Part shown: positions 45,507 to 64,000 of the stretch, piece after piece
How positions within the stretch are numbered: position 1 is the stretch's first letter
Layout: every line of letters starts with the position of its first letter
From: Dolomedes plantarius
Taxonomy: Eukaryota; Arthropoda; Arachnida; Araneae; Dolomedidae
Length of the DNA: 64,000 bases
Reading direction: 5' to 3'
Assembly: GCA_907164885.2 (NCBI GenBank)
Contig: OU015496.1
Coordinates: 161,637,109-161,701,108, forward strand
The notes under the pieces: model-generated
What the model saw: the letters and a program-made list of their open reading frames with translations, nothing else
Database searches by the model: none
Told to the model about the DNA's origin: nothing
Position numbers and translations under genes: made by a program

Positions 45507-45576
<70 letters not shown>
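45507..45576. repeat. (AC)n(TA)n microsatellite
   Basis: About 34 bp of AC followed by about 35 bp of TA. Confidence 0.95.
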
Positions 45577-45584
<8 letters not shown>

Positions 45585-46410
45585 CAATAATTTTCATACA
45601 AGATGTTGGATGACAGGAAGGAGTAGTCGTGACATATCCTTTAGTCATGGGGAACCAACACAACGCTAGTAAATGGCGAGGGGAAGAAGATTCGTTAGAT
45701 CAACATATAGTCTTTATTTATGGAAATTCTGCTGGACATCGTTTACATCGTTTACTTGGAATACACGTTTATATAGCGGATTAACATGCATCACTTAAAT
45801 TGTCCGGAGCATTACGTACAAACGACAAAAACCCGTAGCGCAAAAGTACTGCGACCAACTACGACGAGTGAGACACAGCAAGTGCCCAAGGACACTGATC
45901 ATTCGCCCGTAGTAAGGGTGCATTAAACTTCTAATTGGACAGATCATGACATCTGGCCTCTCACGTTATATGAGGTGATATTGCGTCAGGTGCCTGGAAC
46001 ATTCTATGTTATATAAGATTGCTCTCTACACGTGGATCAGTGGGAAATATAATTACTTAGTTTATCTCTACATCAAACTTTGGATTAAGGGGCGATACTT
46101 TATTGAGATAAAATGAAAGAATTTCGAATAGGCGTTTTATTTAATGAAAGTGAAAGTTTATTGTTTCATATATATTTATGCATGTATACATATACCCACA
46201 CACATAATATAATTATCTGTTTGAATATACTTGTCTGTGTAGAATGTCTGTTACTGACGGTGCTCAATTTTAAATCTTTCACATTCAAATAATTGTTCAA
46301 ATAACTATTATAGTAATTCTAATAATAAAGTAAATAAAATTGCGTTACTTCTAACAATAATGTAATTATTTTTTATGTTATAAGGAAACTAATCTCTATT
46401 TTTTTTTCAG
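45577..46410. other. Region upstream of the Egfr leader exon
   Basis: Positions about 45780-46010 are less AT-rich and contain more CpG than their surroundings. No promoter element was identified. The end (46399-46410) is a T-rich tract with CAG that reads as a splice acceptor for a 5' UTR exon. Confidence 0.45.
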
Positions 46411-46569
46411 TTCGGCGAGTTCGTCTGAAACACAGTGATGAATGTAAAATTCGTCTGAACACATTAATAAGGGACTCAAGTTCTCGAGGTGGCAATTCCT
46501 GTCATCTACCACTTTGTAGTTATAGACAAGCCTCTTGTACATCACTGAAGTTTTAAGGTCCTCACAAAC
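46411..46569 (+). other. Probable 5' UTR part of an Egfr exon
   Basis: Follows the acceptor TTTTTTTTTCAG. It contains short upstream frames, for example ATG at 46438 ending in TGA after six codons, before the Egfr ATG at 46570. An upstream non-coding exon is implied but not located. Confidence 0.5.
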
Positions 46570-55304
<8,735 letters not shown>

Positions 55305-57123
55305 GTAAGTATATTTTTTATTTATAACTGCAGTTTATTTCTTTTTTTGTTTGTTTATAATTATTTATAATGAATTTTTTTGTACATTGCATGTTATGGT
55401 TTCCACGCAGACTTTGCATGAAAGAAAAGAAAATTTCCTATTAATGTTGTATATATATTAGTATGACTGCATATTAATATTATAGAGAATATAATATCAA
55501 AGTATTAAAATAATTACAAGATAAAAAGGACTTTTTATATACCATGTTTTTAAATTTTCTGTCGAATCGTATAAACTTCACAATTCTATGCATTAATAAA
55601 TACTTTTCTAAATTTTTTTTGATGAATTATCCCGTCAACTTGAAAATGAATGATCAAATGCGTAATAAAGAGGTATCAAATGCGTAATCAATCGTTTAGC
55701 TCGGGAATTGGAAGTTAACATGCGTTTAACTTTTCGTTCCCGTCCTGGCCGATAGATAGCTGTACCATTCTACAAAAGAAAATTAACTGAAAATTAATTC
55801 AAATGTGCTTAAAGATAGCCAAAAGTATTAAAAGAATGCATTGTCATCGTGTTCTGAGCTATTCTAAAAGTTTCAAATGTCTAGCTAGTCGAGAAATTAT
55901 TTAAAAATCGATTGAAAGGCTTGTACTGGAGAAACACACAAACAAACAAGAAACCGAGTAATTAAAAACATGGTAATAATAACAAGAATGATTCATTTTT
56001 TTATAATACTGACCAGTTTCAGCATGGCAGTATTTCGGTGTAAATTTAAATGTTGAATTCATTTGTAAAATTTTAGTTTGAGCAGTTAGTTCCTTATTAC
56101 GCTGTATGAAGAATCTCTGATTTAATATTTTAAAAATCCCAATTTCAAATTGTTAAACCGTTTATTATTATATTCGTGACCATAAATATTTTTAACACTT
56201 TTCTTATGTTAATTTTATCACGATAAGCTACAAAATAATTTTTATGCCACAACTGTTTGCTTAGATACACAAATGCACAAGTATTTTCTCGTTGTGCTAA
56301 ATTGTAAGAACTTCTAGATTTAGGAGATGATAGTGAATGCATTAATTTCATGTAGTTAAATTTTAGTGAAGGAGTGTTTTTGTTTGGGATTCCTAGGTAC
56401 TTTTCAAGGAATATACAGAAATAGTTACAACGTGCTATATTAAATACAGTCTATTAGAAGTTTTTAATGACAATTAATATTTTGAACATCTTTGAAACAT
56501 CTTTTTATCAGCGTAAGCAACAAAGTAATTTTTTCATTCTCGTACTTAATGTGGATTACTTTTGTACCAGTATTAGGAATTACTAATAAAATACAAAGCT
56601 GCTGTAGTAGTTATTATAAAGTAATCAATAGTTGGTTATTAATTATATCTCACTGACAGAATATTTCATCCATTATGTCCTGAAGCCTTGAAGTAAATAA
56701 TTAAATTATTTTATCAAACTTTTTAATTTGAGAGAAAAGAAAAAGTATATAGAACCTGTTACTTTAAAAATTATATCTGATAAAGTGCTATTCACTTAAT
56801 TTCTTTTAAATAATAAGTCTAAATGTTGGATTTGGTGATATTTTTCCTTAATGCAGTTTTAAAATTAGTTAAAAATTGCCATATGTTAGAAGGAGAGAGG
56901 TTGTTTGGTAGCAATTTCTCATGTAAAATAGCACTTAGGCGAAATGTTGGTAACTGGGGTTTTCTTATTCTGGCGAAAACAACGAATTTCTCTTAACTTT
57001 GTGAATAACATTCCTTTATAGATGATATACGTCAGCAAAATTCCAGCCCTTAAGGTCCAGCTGTTTGGTCTGTGCGTTGGATGTCAGTCAGTCAGTCAGT
57101 CAGTTACGGAACTGTTTTATATA
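55305..57123 (+). other. Downstream Egfr intron, AT-rich
   Basis: No exon with the cysteine spacing of the furin-like region is seen. Positions about 57000-57120 hold the same dispersed repeat as 12060-12160, inverted. Confidence 0.6.
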
Positions 57124-57484
57124 CAGTGGCTCCCAAAAGTGTTCGTACACTTACGATTTTCAATGAAATAGGGGATTATCCATTAATTAAAGTGAATATT
57201 TCAAAATGGGTATTTAATAATAAGATCTATAATCTATTCTTAACAAAACTACATGAAATAATTTGAAAGCATAGTAAAACTTTATTTTTAAGAAACCAGA
57301 AATCAAAAAGTAACAGAAACTTTATCTCACAAAAGTCATCGTATAATGAAATATTTTCGGATAAATTCATAATTAAAATTATCGTCCGAGGCTTTATTTT
57401 TATTTTTGAATTGTGATGGCATTTAAAACATTTGACTTTAATTTTTGCTTGCCTACTTCATAAATTTCTATTTATTATTTAAAA

Positions 57485-58501
57485 ATGCCTCGTAGTCGTA
57501 AAGAAACAACAAACAGCATTCGAAAATAGATTATTTTTCATCATAGTAGTGGTAAATCAGTTCGAAATATTGCTAAATTACTTAATTTTTCCCATTCTAC
57601 TGTGCAGTCTGTGATAAAACGCTAAAAGAAGAAAATCGGATCGAAAACAAGGTAAGAAAAGGTCGTCCGGCAAAGTTAACAAAACGTGATCAGAGATTTA
57701 TAATTAGAAAATTTGTGAAACATCCACGTTTGAGTGTTGCAAAAGTTTCTGCAGAATTTATTGAAACATTTTCTACTTCAATTTCATCTGAAACTGTTCG
57801 ACGAGTTATCAGAGCAGCTGGATTACATGGGCGTTCTACCAGTAGAAAATTTTTTGTTAGTGAGAAAAACAGAAAGCTCAGGCTTTCCTTCGCACTATCA
57901 ATGACAAATAAACCCGAAACGTATTGGAATAATGTCTTATTTGCCGATGATAGCAACTTTAACATTTTTGGTTCCGGTGGGCGTATAATTGTATGGAGAA
58001 GAAAAATGAGGAACTTAATACCAAAACTTAGTAGGAACAGTTAGCATGGCGGTGGAGGTGTGCTTGTGTGGGGATGCATGTCAGCATCAGGACTAGGTAA
58101 TTTGGTATTTATTGATGGCATAATGAATCATGTTGTTTATATAAATATTTTAAGAGACAATTTAAAATTATCAGCCAAAAATTTGGGTATTGGAAACAAC
58201 TTTGTTTTATATCAAGATAACGATCCTAAGCACACGGCTCTCAACGTTCGCCTCTGGTGTCTCTATAATTCTCCACAAGTTTTAAAAACACCACCTCAAT
58301 CGCCAGATTTAAACCCATATTTAGAACGAACTTGAGGTTCGAATACGAAAACACGAAATTCACAAGAAAAGCGAACTTAAAACAATTATGATGGAAGAAT
58401 GGATGAACATTGATGCAGGAATTGCAAAAGAACTAGTGCAATCTATTCCCAGACTTTTAAAAGCTGTTGTTGATGCTAAAGGATATCCTACTAAATATTA
58501 A
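57485..58501 (+). pseudogene. Tc1 transposase, several stops and shifts
   Basis: Starts 'MPRSRKETTNSIRK' then TAG. A frameshift follows near 57620. The best part (57715-58044) reads 'LSVAKVSAEFIETFSTSISS' and 'NNVLFADDSNFNIFGSGGR' with the first catalytic D. Then 'VLVWGCMSASGLGNLVFIDG' and 'FVLYQDNDPKHTA' appear in 58060-58335, and 'PPQSPDLNP'. The end 'LLKAVVDAKGYPTKY' is at 58455-58501. Confidence 0.92.
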
Positions 58502-59300
58502 TTTAACGAAAAATTAGAATACTTACTAATATGTAGAGATTTTTTACACGTGTTCGATGACTTTTGTGAGATAAAGTTTTTGTTACGCTTTGATTATTGG
58601 TTTCTTAAAAATAAAGTTTTACTATGTTTTTAAAATATTTCATGTAGTTTTGTTAAGAATAGATTATACCGGGTGTCCGAAAAGTATGGTTACACTTTCA
58701 AAAATGAATTAAAAATAAACAAACAAAGATTTTCACTTACAGTTTTTTATGTTCCATAAAGAAAATATCAAAGTTTGTTTTGCAATGCTTTATTCCACGA
58801 TTGCTTTATACCACGATTGTTTTATACCACGATTTCAATGTGCGCACCATTAGTCGAGCGCAACACATCGGGTCTATACGAGATTTCTCGCCGCGTTCTA
58901 TGAAGAACTGCAGGAATAACACTCTGAATGGCCGCTGTAATTCAACCTTTCAGTTCATCAGTGTCACAAATTGGAAATTGGTAAACAATGTTTTTCACGT
59001 ATCCCCATAAGAAGAAGTCCAAAGGTGTTATGTCTGGAGATCTAGGTGACCACGGTATTGGATCTCCTCTTCCCATCCATCGCCCGGGGTACATTTTTAT
59101 CTAAAACCTTCGCACTTCCAAAATTCCAGTGTGATGGTGCTCCATCCTGATGGAAAATGATATTGTGTTGCAAGTCCTCTACTTGAGGAAATGCGAAAAT
59201 TTCAAGCATATCAAGGTAATTGTTAGAGCGGACAGTTTCTTCGGAAAAGAAAAAAGGCCTAATAATTCGATCGTGCAGTAAACCACACCACACGTTTACT

Positions 59301-60857
59301 AACTGGTTTTTAATGTCTCAAAATCATATGTGGGTTTCTTTACCACCAACAAACATTTGTACTCGTATCGCCCCCAGGTTCTCTTCAATGACCAGCCTCT
59401 CTCTTATATCAAACATCCAAAGTACTTGGGTTTCGTTTTAGATCAGGAGATCACGTGCAACGGGCATATTCAAAATTTGGTTAACAAGAGCCGCAAGAGA
59501 CTGAATATTCTTAAGTTCATCTCAGGAAGAAACTGGGGTGCTGATGCAAAAACACTCAGGGCAACGTATATTGCTCTTATCAGGCCTATTCTAGAGTATG
59601 GGTTCCCAGTATACTTCAGCGCCTCCACAACTAATCTCCTTCAATTAGAGAGGGTTCAGCTTAGTGCGGCCCTTTATTATAACGGGCTTGAAAAACAGCT
59701 GCCCAAACGAAATAGTACTCTATGAGGCGAATCTTCCATCTCTTGGTCTTGTAAGAAACTCACTCTTGGTTAAATATTTTAACAAATTAAGAAGCTATAA
59801 CAATCAGAATCGTACTTCTGAATATTTGTGTAAATGGAGAAATAATCAAAGATTAAAGAGAAATAGCCCTTTCGGCTTAGCTGATAAAATAAAGATTATT
59901 TCTTCATTCCGGTAGAGCAATCTTCTCTAAGACCTTGTGTCAGCTCGATTGAGGGCCTATCCGGAGTTCACTTCCACACTGAACTTATGTCCGACACTAA
60001 CAAGAACTCAGATGCTCCCGATTACCTAAGACAGTTGGCCCTAGAGGTCATAGGTGGCATTCCCAGTGATGCCATGTTGATTTACACAGATGGCAGTAAA
60101 GACGAGTTGAATCACACTGGGAGTGGTGTCTTTATCGAGAATCTTTCTGTCCGGCTTTCCAGACGCAACCCAGAAAACTGCTCTGTTTTCAGAAGCGAAT
60201 TAATCGCCATAAATGAAGGTCCTCCATGACACTAATAGTAGTGACATTTGGATCCTTACTGATAGCCGTAGCTCGATTCAGTACTTACAGGATTGGAATA
60301 GTGTGTGCGATCTTGTGGGCAGGCAAATTATCACTAATCTTAAAATTTTAGCCAAGGGTAGGGATGTCCACTTTCAGTGGATTCCTTCCCATGTTAATAT
60401 CCAAGGCAACGAAGTTGCAGATATCCTGGCTAAAAGTGGTTGTTCCGAGCCTCCCACCGAGGATTACACGCTAACATATAAAGAGTTTTTCTCTATAAAG
60501 AAAAAAGAAGACAGGCAAGTCTGGCTCACCCCTCCCACCCATCCCTGGTTCAGCAGGAAGACCCCGGGAGGCGCGTTAGAATTTGGGGGTGAACGACATG
60601 ATCAAACGGCCGCCTCAAGACTAATAAGTGGGCATCTGAAAAGCATGACATTCGAATCTGGAAGCAGGGTCTTTTCGTTGTGCACGAAATGCAATCTGAG
60701 GCCGGCTTCCCCCAATCACATCTTGGAATGTTTGGGGTTCACTCTAGTGGATTTTTGCGCCGATCCAGTTCTGGTGCTTGACTTCGCTAGGGTTCATGGC
60801 ATCATGGATCTGATTTAGATGCTGCTAGATCTAGAGGGATTGTAAACAACAACAACA
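59301..60857 (+). mobile_element. 5'-truncated LINE (I-like, with RNase H)
   Basis: Flanked by an exact 11-bp duplication, ACACGTTTACT at 59290-59300 and 60858-60868. It has a 3' (CAA)n tail. The 5' end is truncated inside the reverse transcriptase region. Confidence 0.93.
59330..60818 (+). pseudogene. LINE RT thumb and RNase H, frameshifted
   Basis: The first piece (to 59725) has 'YIKHPKYLGFVLDQEIT' and 'IALIRPILEYGFPVYFSAS', the part after the RT palm. A shift leads to 59664-59915. RNase H begins at 59987: 'AMLIYTDGSKDE' (D), 'VFRSELIAINEG' (E), then in another frame 'WILTDSRSSIQYL' (D) and 'WIPSHVNIQGNEVADILAK' (D). The C-terminal 'CTKCNLRPASPNHILEC' looks like a zinc finger. It stops at 60816-60818. 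The presence of RNase H suggests an I-superfamily element. At least three frameshifts. Confidence 0.9.
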
Positions 60858-61176
60858 ACACGTTTACTTTAGGGCTGTCTCTTGCTTCCTTCATTACGGC
60901 ATGCAGAATGTTGCAAAACGTGGATTTAGCGCCATCTAGTTTACATTCCATTGAACAGAAACTTTAATCTTTTCTTCATGGAACATAAAAAACTGTAAGT
61001 GAAAATCTTTGTTTTTTTGTTTTTAATTCATTTTTGTAAGTGTAGCCATACTTTTCGGACACCCGGTAGATCTTATTACTAACTACCCATTCTGAAATAT
61101 TCATTTTAATTAATGGATAGACCCCTATTTCATTGAAAATCGTAAGTGTACGGACACTTTTGGGACACTTTATATA

Positions 61177-61620
61177 CTAGCCGGACGTCGCCCGTCTAGC
61201 CGATCGGCTTAGGGACCCGCTCCCTTCAGCAATCATCGTCAGAGAATAGAAATACTAAAACACAACGAATAAAGGTATTTCAACCGTTTTTGTTTTAAAT
61301 AAGAGATATATAATTCTGTATATCGTTGATAATATTGTTTAACTTCGGTCTTCTTTCACTTTTCTTGCGTGAAATATCAATTTAGAGAGCTTCAGGATAT
61401 ACTACATTTACTGTTTTTCTATTTGAAGCTAGAATGTAGAGATTTTCAGCTTTTACAGCTCTTGAACAATCCACATACAGCTAACCATGGGAGAAACAGG
61501 TTTTAAGAATATGAGATCCAATTACTTTTAGGGATTGCCCTTGTGTCTTGTTAATGCTTATGGCGAAACTTAAACGGACAGGGAACTGAAGAAACAAAAT
61601 TAAAAAAAAACAAATAAATT
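61177..61620 (-). mobile_element. Helitron 3' end
   Basis: On the minus strand the sequence ends GGGCGACGTCCGGCTAG before a T, as Helitron 3' ends do. It lies only six bases beyond the Tc1 right end. The helicase fragment at 61382-61588 is in the same orientation. The 5' end was not found, so the element's full extent is unknown. Confidence 0.75.
61382..61588 (-). pseudogene. Helitron helicase (Pif1-type) C-terminal fragment
   Basis: The minus strand reads 'QFPVRLSFAISINKTQGQSL', then 'CFSHG', a TAG stop (61481-61483), 'LYVDCSRAVKAENLYILAS' and 'NVVYPEAL' before a stop. This is the last conserved helicase block of Rep-helicase proteins, with the 'INKTQGQS' motif and 'LYV.CSR' box. Relatives have glutamine where the stop is. 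The rest of the Rep-helicase is not present upstream. Confidence 0.85.
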
Positions 61621-62379
61621 CCTTTAAAACTGAGATTAGAATCTAAAACACAAAATTGCAGAAAATGAAATCAACAGTATGTTTTAAAATTATAGAGGTC
61701 AATCCCCAATACACGGTACCATCGCCAATTGGGCGGAAATTTGGCGCCAGAATCCCATTCGGAGACCTGTTAGGCCTAAACTGCGAAATGTAAACAAATG
61801 TGGCGACCAAGGATGGACAAATAAATTGGAAAACAAACTTACTGCTGGCTTTATGAAACCCGTAGGGGGAGAAGTCCCATATCCTGTGTCGGAAAATTTC
61901 GCGATTTATTTCGGGCGATAAATATTTCAATATGGTGTATTCTCATACGTTTCTGCTGCGATGTTTTTCACGTGGTATACCTAAAGGCCAATCAATTTAA
62001 TTTTAATGACGTGGTAATTTCAAACGTTATCAATTCTAGTTTTATTTTTGAGCAGACATTTCGACCGCGTATGAAGGGATTGCAGGTAAGTCTCTTTTCT
62101 TCTGCAAATTACTGTTTTTTTCTCACTATGCATCCATTACTTATTATTATTTTCATTTTTAAAAATGATTTTAAAAGTTTATCACAGTAATGTGATTGTT
62201 TAAAAAATAGGGAAATGGTTCTTGTGGATATTTTTACAACAAGAAATTTTTGCATTTTTTGGGGATATCCTTTTTAAAAAAAAATTGCAGATACAATTGA
62301 GACTACCCAAAATCCCTTCCCTAATTGTTTCTTCAAGAGGTGGATTTCTGGTAAGTTATAAAATTCTATTTGTCTTGTG
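61621..62379. other. Unassigned, possible two-exon fragment
   Basis: The frame ending at 62085 ('FEQTFRPRMKGLQ') stops at a perfect donor, CAG|GTAAGT. A segment 62291-62350, preceded by TTGCAG and followed by GTAAGT, reads 'IQLRLPKIPSLIVSSRGGFL'. The two join in phase 0. I do not recognise the product. It may be a captured exon pair, or chance. Confidence 0.35.
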
Positions 62380-63089
62380 TTAAGGTATCCGACTACCTTT
62401 AAAACGTCAATTCTGATGAACATTCCGAAAGTGTTTCTAATCCTTTTTCTTAAAGATTGTAAATTTCTATTTATAAATCTGCTTGTATTTTTTCTGTACG
62501 ATCGTTAGAAATGAAATGAGAGCGACTTAAAAGTCAGCAGCAGCTATAAATTTCAATACAAGTTTAATTATGTAAAAGTTTAATTATGTTTTCTGAACAA
62601 CTCATTTTTCATCAAAAATGTAAACAAATATTGTGATATATCTATGAAATTTTTCCCGTATGTTTTTCTTACTATTTAGAATGTAATGAACCACAAATTT
62701 GGTTTTGGGTATTTTATTTGTTTATTTATAGCTGCATTTTTAGAAAATCTCATGAGAAACTACTAAATTTTACATGTTATCGCATATAATGATCTGTAAT
62801 TTTTTTAGATTTCCCGATATCGATTAATTTTTGGTTCTTTACACCCAGGAGGTAATTTTTTACATATGACAAGGATAAATTAATGTTATATGCATATTTT
62901 GTTTAGAGCTAGAGCCGTTTTTGTAAAAAATTGCTAAATTTCAACCCAAATTCATAGATTTTCTTAAAAGTCATGGTCTATCTTTTCATCATTTTTCTGT
63001 TCTGGTGGTATACCCCTTCGAAAAATAAAACAGAAATTGACGCCAGTATGGTTTTTTTAAAGTGCTGCAAAGGTAGTCGATTACCTTAA
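62380..63089. mobile_element. TTAA-flanked MITE, 710 bp
   Basis: Starts TTAAGGTATCCGACTACCTT and ends with the inverse AAAGGTAGTCGATTACCTTAA split across TTAA. TTAA lies at both ends. No coding capacity. A piggyBac-type target is implied. Confidence 0.8.
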
Positions 63090-63523
63090 GCCTAAGTGAC
63101 GTCGAAAAAATGGCGTCGCTTAGGTAGGTTGCATTTGTTACATTAGGAGCATTAGGAGTTTTCCGCCAAACACGGAAAAATCAGAAACCGCGCCAAATAG
63201 CGCCAAGCGGCACAGGATACGGAACCCTTCCCCTCGTAGGCGCACGTGGGATCTTCGCTTCGCTCAGATACCCTTGCACCGCTACGCTCACAAATATTCA
63301 AAAAATATCACCCGATCTTAAAATCCTCCCCTGATATTTTAAAACAACATATTTAACCAACATAGCAATAAACGGCTAACTGAAAAGCAATTAACAAACA
63401 CAAACCATATTTGGCATTTTATCGCCAATTTCGCAAAAATCTAAAAAATATGCGCCACCCTGTATTGGGATTTAGCCCAATTTAAATAAAGTAATAACAT
63501 AAAGTAAGTAATAAAATTAATAA
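63090..63523. other. Unassigned
   Basis: Contains CGCCAAATAGCGCCAAGCGG-type blocks and, near 63463, CTGTATTGGGATT, a weak inverse of ATCCCCAATACACGG near 61700. The two may be ends of one element; not established. Confidence 0.35.
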
Positions 63524-64000
63524 TCTATACTAATAATAGGAACAGCTTCGATATAGACCCCATTGGCGATATTTTCTATTGGCGACTTTTTTTTTCGCCT
63601 AGCCAAACATCTCATCGTAAATATCGTATGAATTACATAGAAATTTAATTTTGCAAAATATAAATTAAAAAGTAATACTATATAAATTAAAAAATAATAC
63701 AATAAGAAAAATAGCGTAAACTTTGTAAACGAATCCTGTGTATACCAAATTGCCAATATACTAATTCTACTATACCAAAGTTGTTCCAACGGGGAACTAT
63801 GTTGAAAATGGTGTATTCCATCTTGCTACAATCTGGAAAGTGATTTATTTCAGTTATAACACCAAATAACTACAAAATAACAATAATATGTGTAAAGATA
63901 TTTTTAAAGAAATTGAAATCCATGCGTTCACAACCTCTAGAATTAACATCCAATATGTGCGCATGCGCAGATTTAATCATCGCATGATTTATTTGAACGC
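63524..64000 (+). other. Possible Helitron 5' end, then unassigned
   Basis: TCTATACTAATAATAGGAAC follows an A and resembles Helitron 5' ends such as that at 23440. No gene is recognised up to the window edge, and the minus frame 63517-63789 is not known. Confidence 0.4.

Larger units (their letters stand above)
58850..60960 (-). pseudogene. Mariner-like transposase split by a LINE
   Basis: On the minus strand, 59042-59293 reads 'WCGLLHDRIIRPFFFSEETV', 'YLDMLEIFAFPQVEDL' and 'IIFHQDGAPSHW' (second catalytic D). It continues downstream of the LINE at 60869-60960 with more N-terminal sequence. The third catalytic block survives only as a shifted trace near 59000-59060. Stops and the LINE insertion make it non-functional. 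Confidence 0.88.
58669..61066 (-). mobile_element. Mariner-like element inserted in the Tc1 inverted repeat
   Basis: The ends CCGGGTGTCCGAAAAGTATG and the inverse CATACTTTTCGGACACCCGG are flanked by TA, and the inverted repeats extend about 90 bp. It lies in the Tc1 sequence AGATTATAGATC, which is restored if the element and one TA are removed. Confidence 0.95.
57124..61170 (+). mobile_element. Tc1 element of the 10055 family, carrying nested insertions
   Basis: The left end CAGTGGCTCCCAAAAGTGTT and the worn right end ACACTTTTGGGACACTT match the family at 10055-12052. The long inverted repeat (AATAGATTATAGATCTTATT region) is split at 58668 by the mariner insertion. Subtracting the insert gives about 1650 bp, the same as the other copy without its insert. 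Confidence 0.9.

Noticed and set aside
55305..64000. Further Egfr exons (cysteine-rich region)
   Set aside because: I looked for closely spaced cysteine codons with splice sites and found none; the region is repeats and transposons.

Overview
This is AT-rich eukaryotic DNA, almost certainly from an arthropod. It has spliceosomal introns, many Tc1/mariner, Tigger, piggyBac, Helitron, BEL/Pao and LINE remnants, and about twenty long (TA)n, (AC)n or (TG)n tracts. The Tc1 families and the Egfr exon sequence look most like a chelicerate, probably a spider. That is an inference from family resemblance and was not tested by any search. There is no prokaryotic operon, CRISPR array, rRNA or convincing functional tRNA gene.

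The only host gene I can support is the 5' part of an epidermal growth factor receptor (Egfr/ErbB) gene on the + strand. Four coding exons (46570-46645, 48940-49064, 49970-50171, 55170-55304) join with matching phases (1, 0, 1, 1). They encode a signal peptide and the first receptor L domain. The cysteine-rich, transmembrane and kinase exons are not seen and must lie beyond 64000 or be missing here. The introns hold a 104-bp-arm palindrome, microsatellites, a Tigger-like remnant, a Tc1 copy and a tRNA-like SINE.

Everything else recognisable is mobile DNA. From left to right: a deleted mariner-like element (541-1251); a Tc1 with an intact transposase (2509-3918); a 573-bp foldback element (4327-4899); a reverse-transcriptase remnant of an unusual lineage (5871-6881); a diverged tandem array (8590-10015); three Tc1 elements (10055-12052, 13607-15310, 15321-16734); a LINE 3' end; MITEs; a Tigger-like element (18278-19339); a Helitron with a triplicated 253-bp module inside a satellite (23060-24815); a mariner-like element lying exactly inside a TA tract (27635-28940); a rearranged mariner fragment split by a TTAA MITE (30497-30930); a young BEL/Pao retrotransposon with LTRs that look identical (32802-38743) inside a Tigger-like MITE; a piggyBac remnant (40406-41785); and another Tc1 (43755-44966). 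Downstream of the Egfr exons is a three-deep nest, a LINE inside a mariner inside a Tc1 (57124-61170), abutting a Helitron 3' end with a helicase fragment.

The elements do not work together as a pathway. What the window shows is a record of insertion order: target-site duplications (TA, TTAA, 5 bp, 11 bp) let several nestings be read directly. Only one transposase (2742-3782) and the BEL gag look intact. The BEL pol is interrupted by a frameshift and one or two stop codons although its LTRs show no differences by eye.
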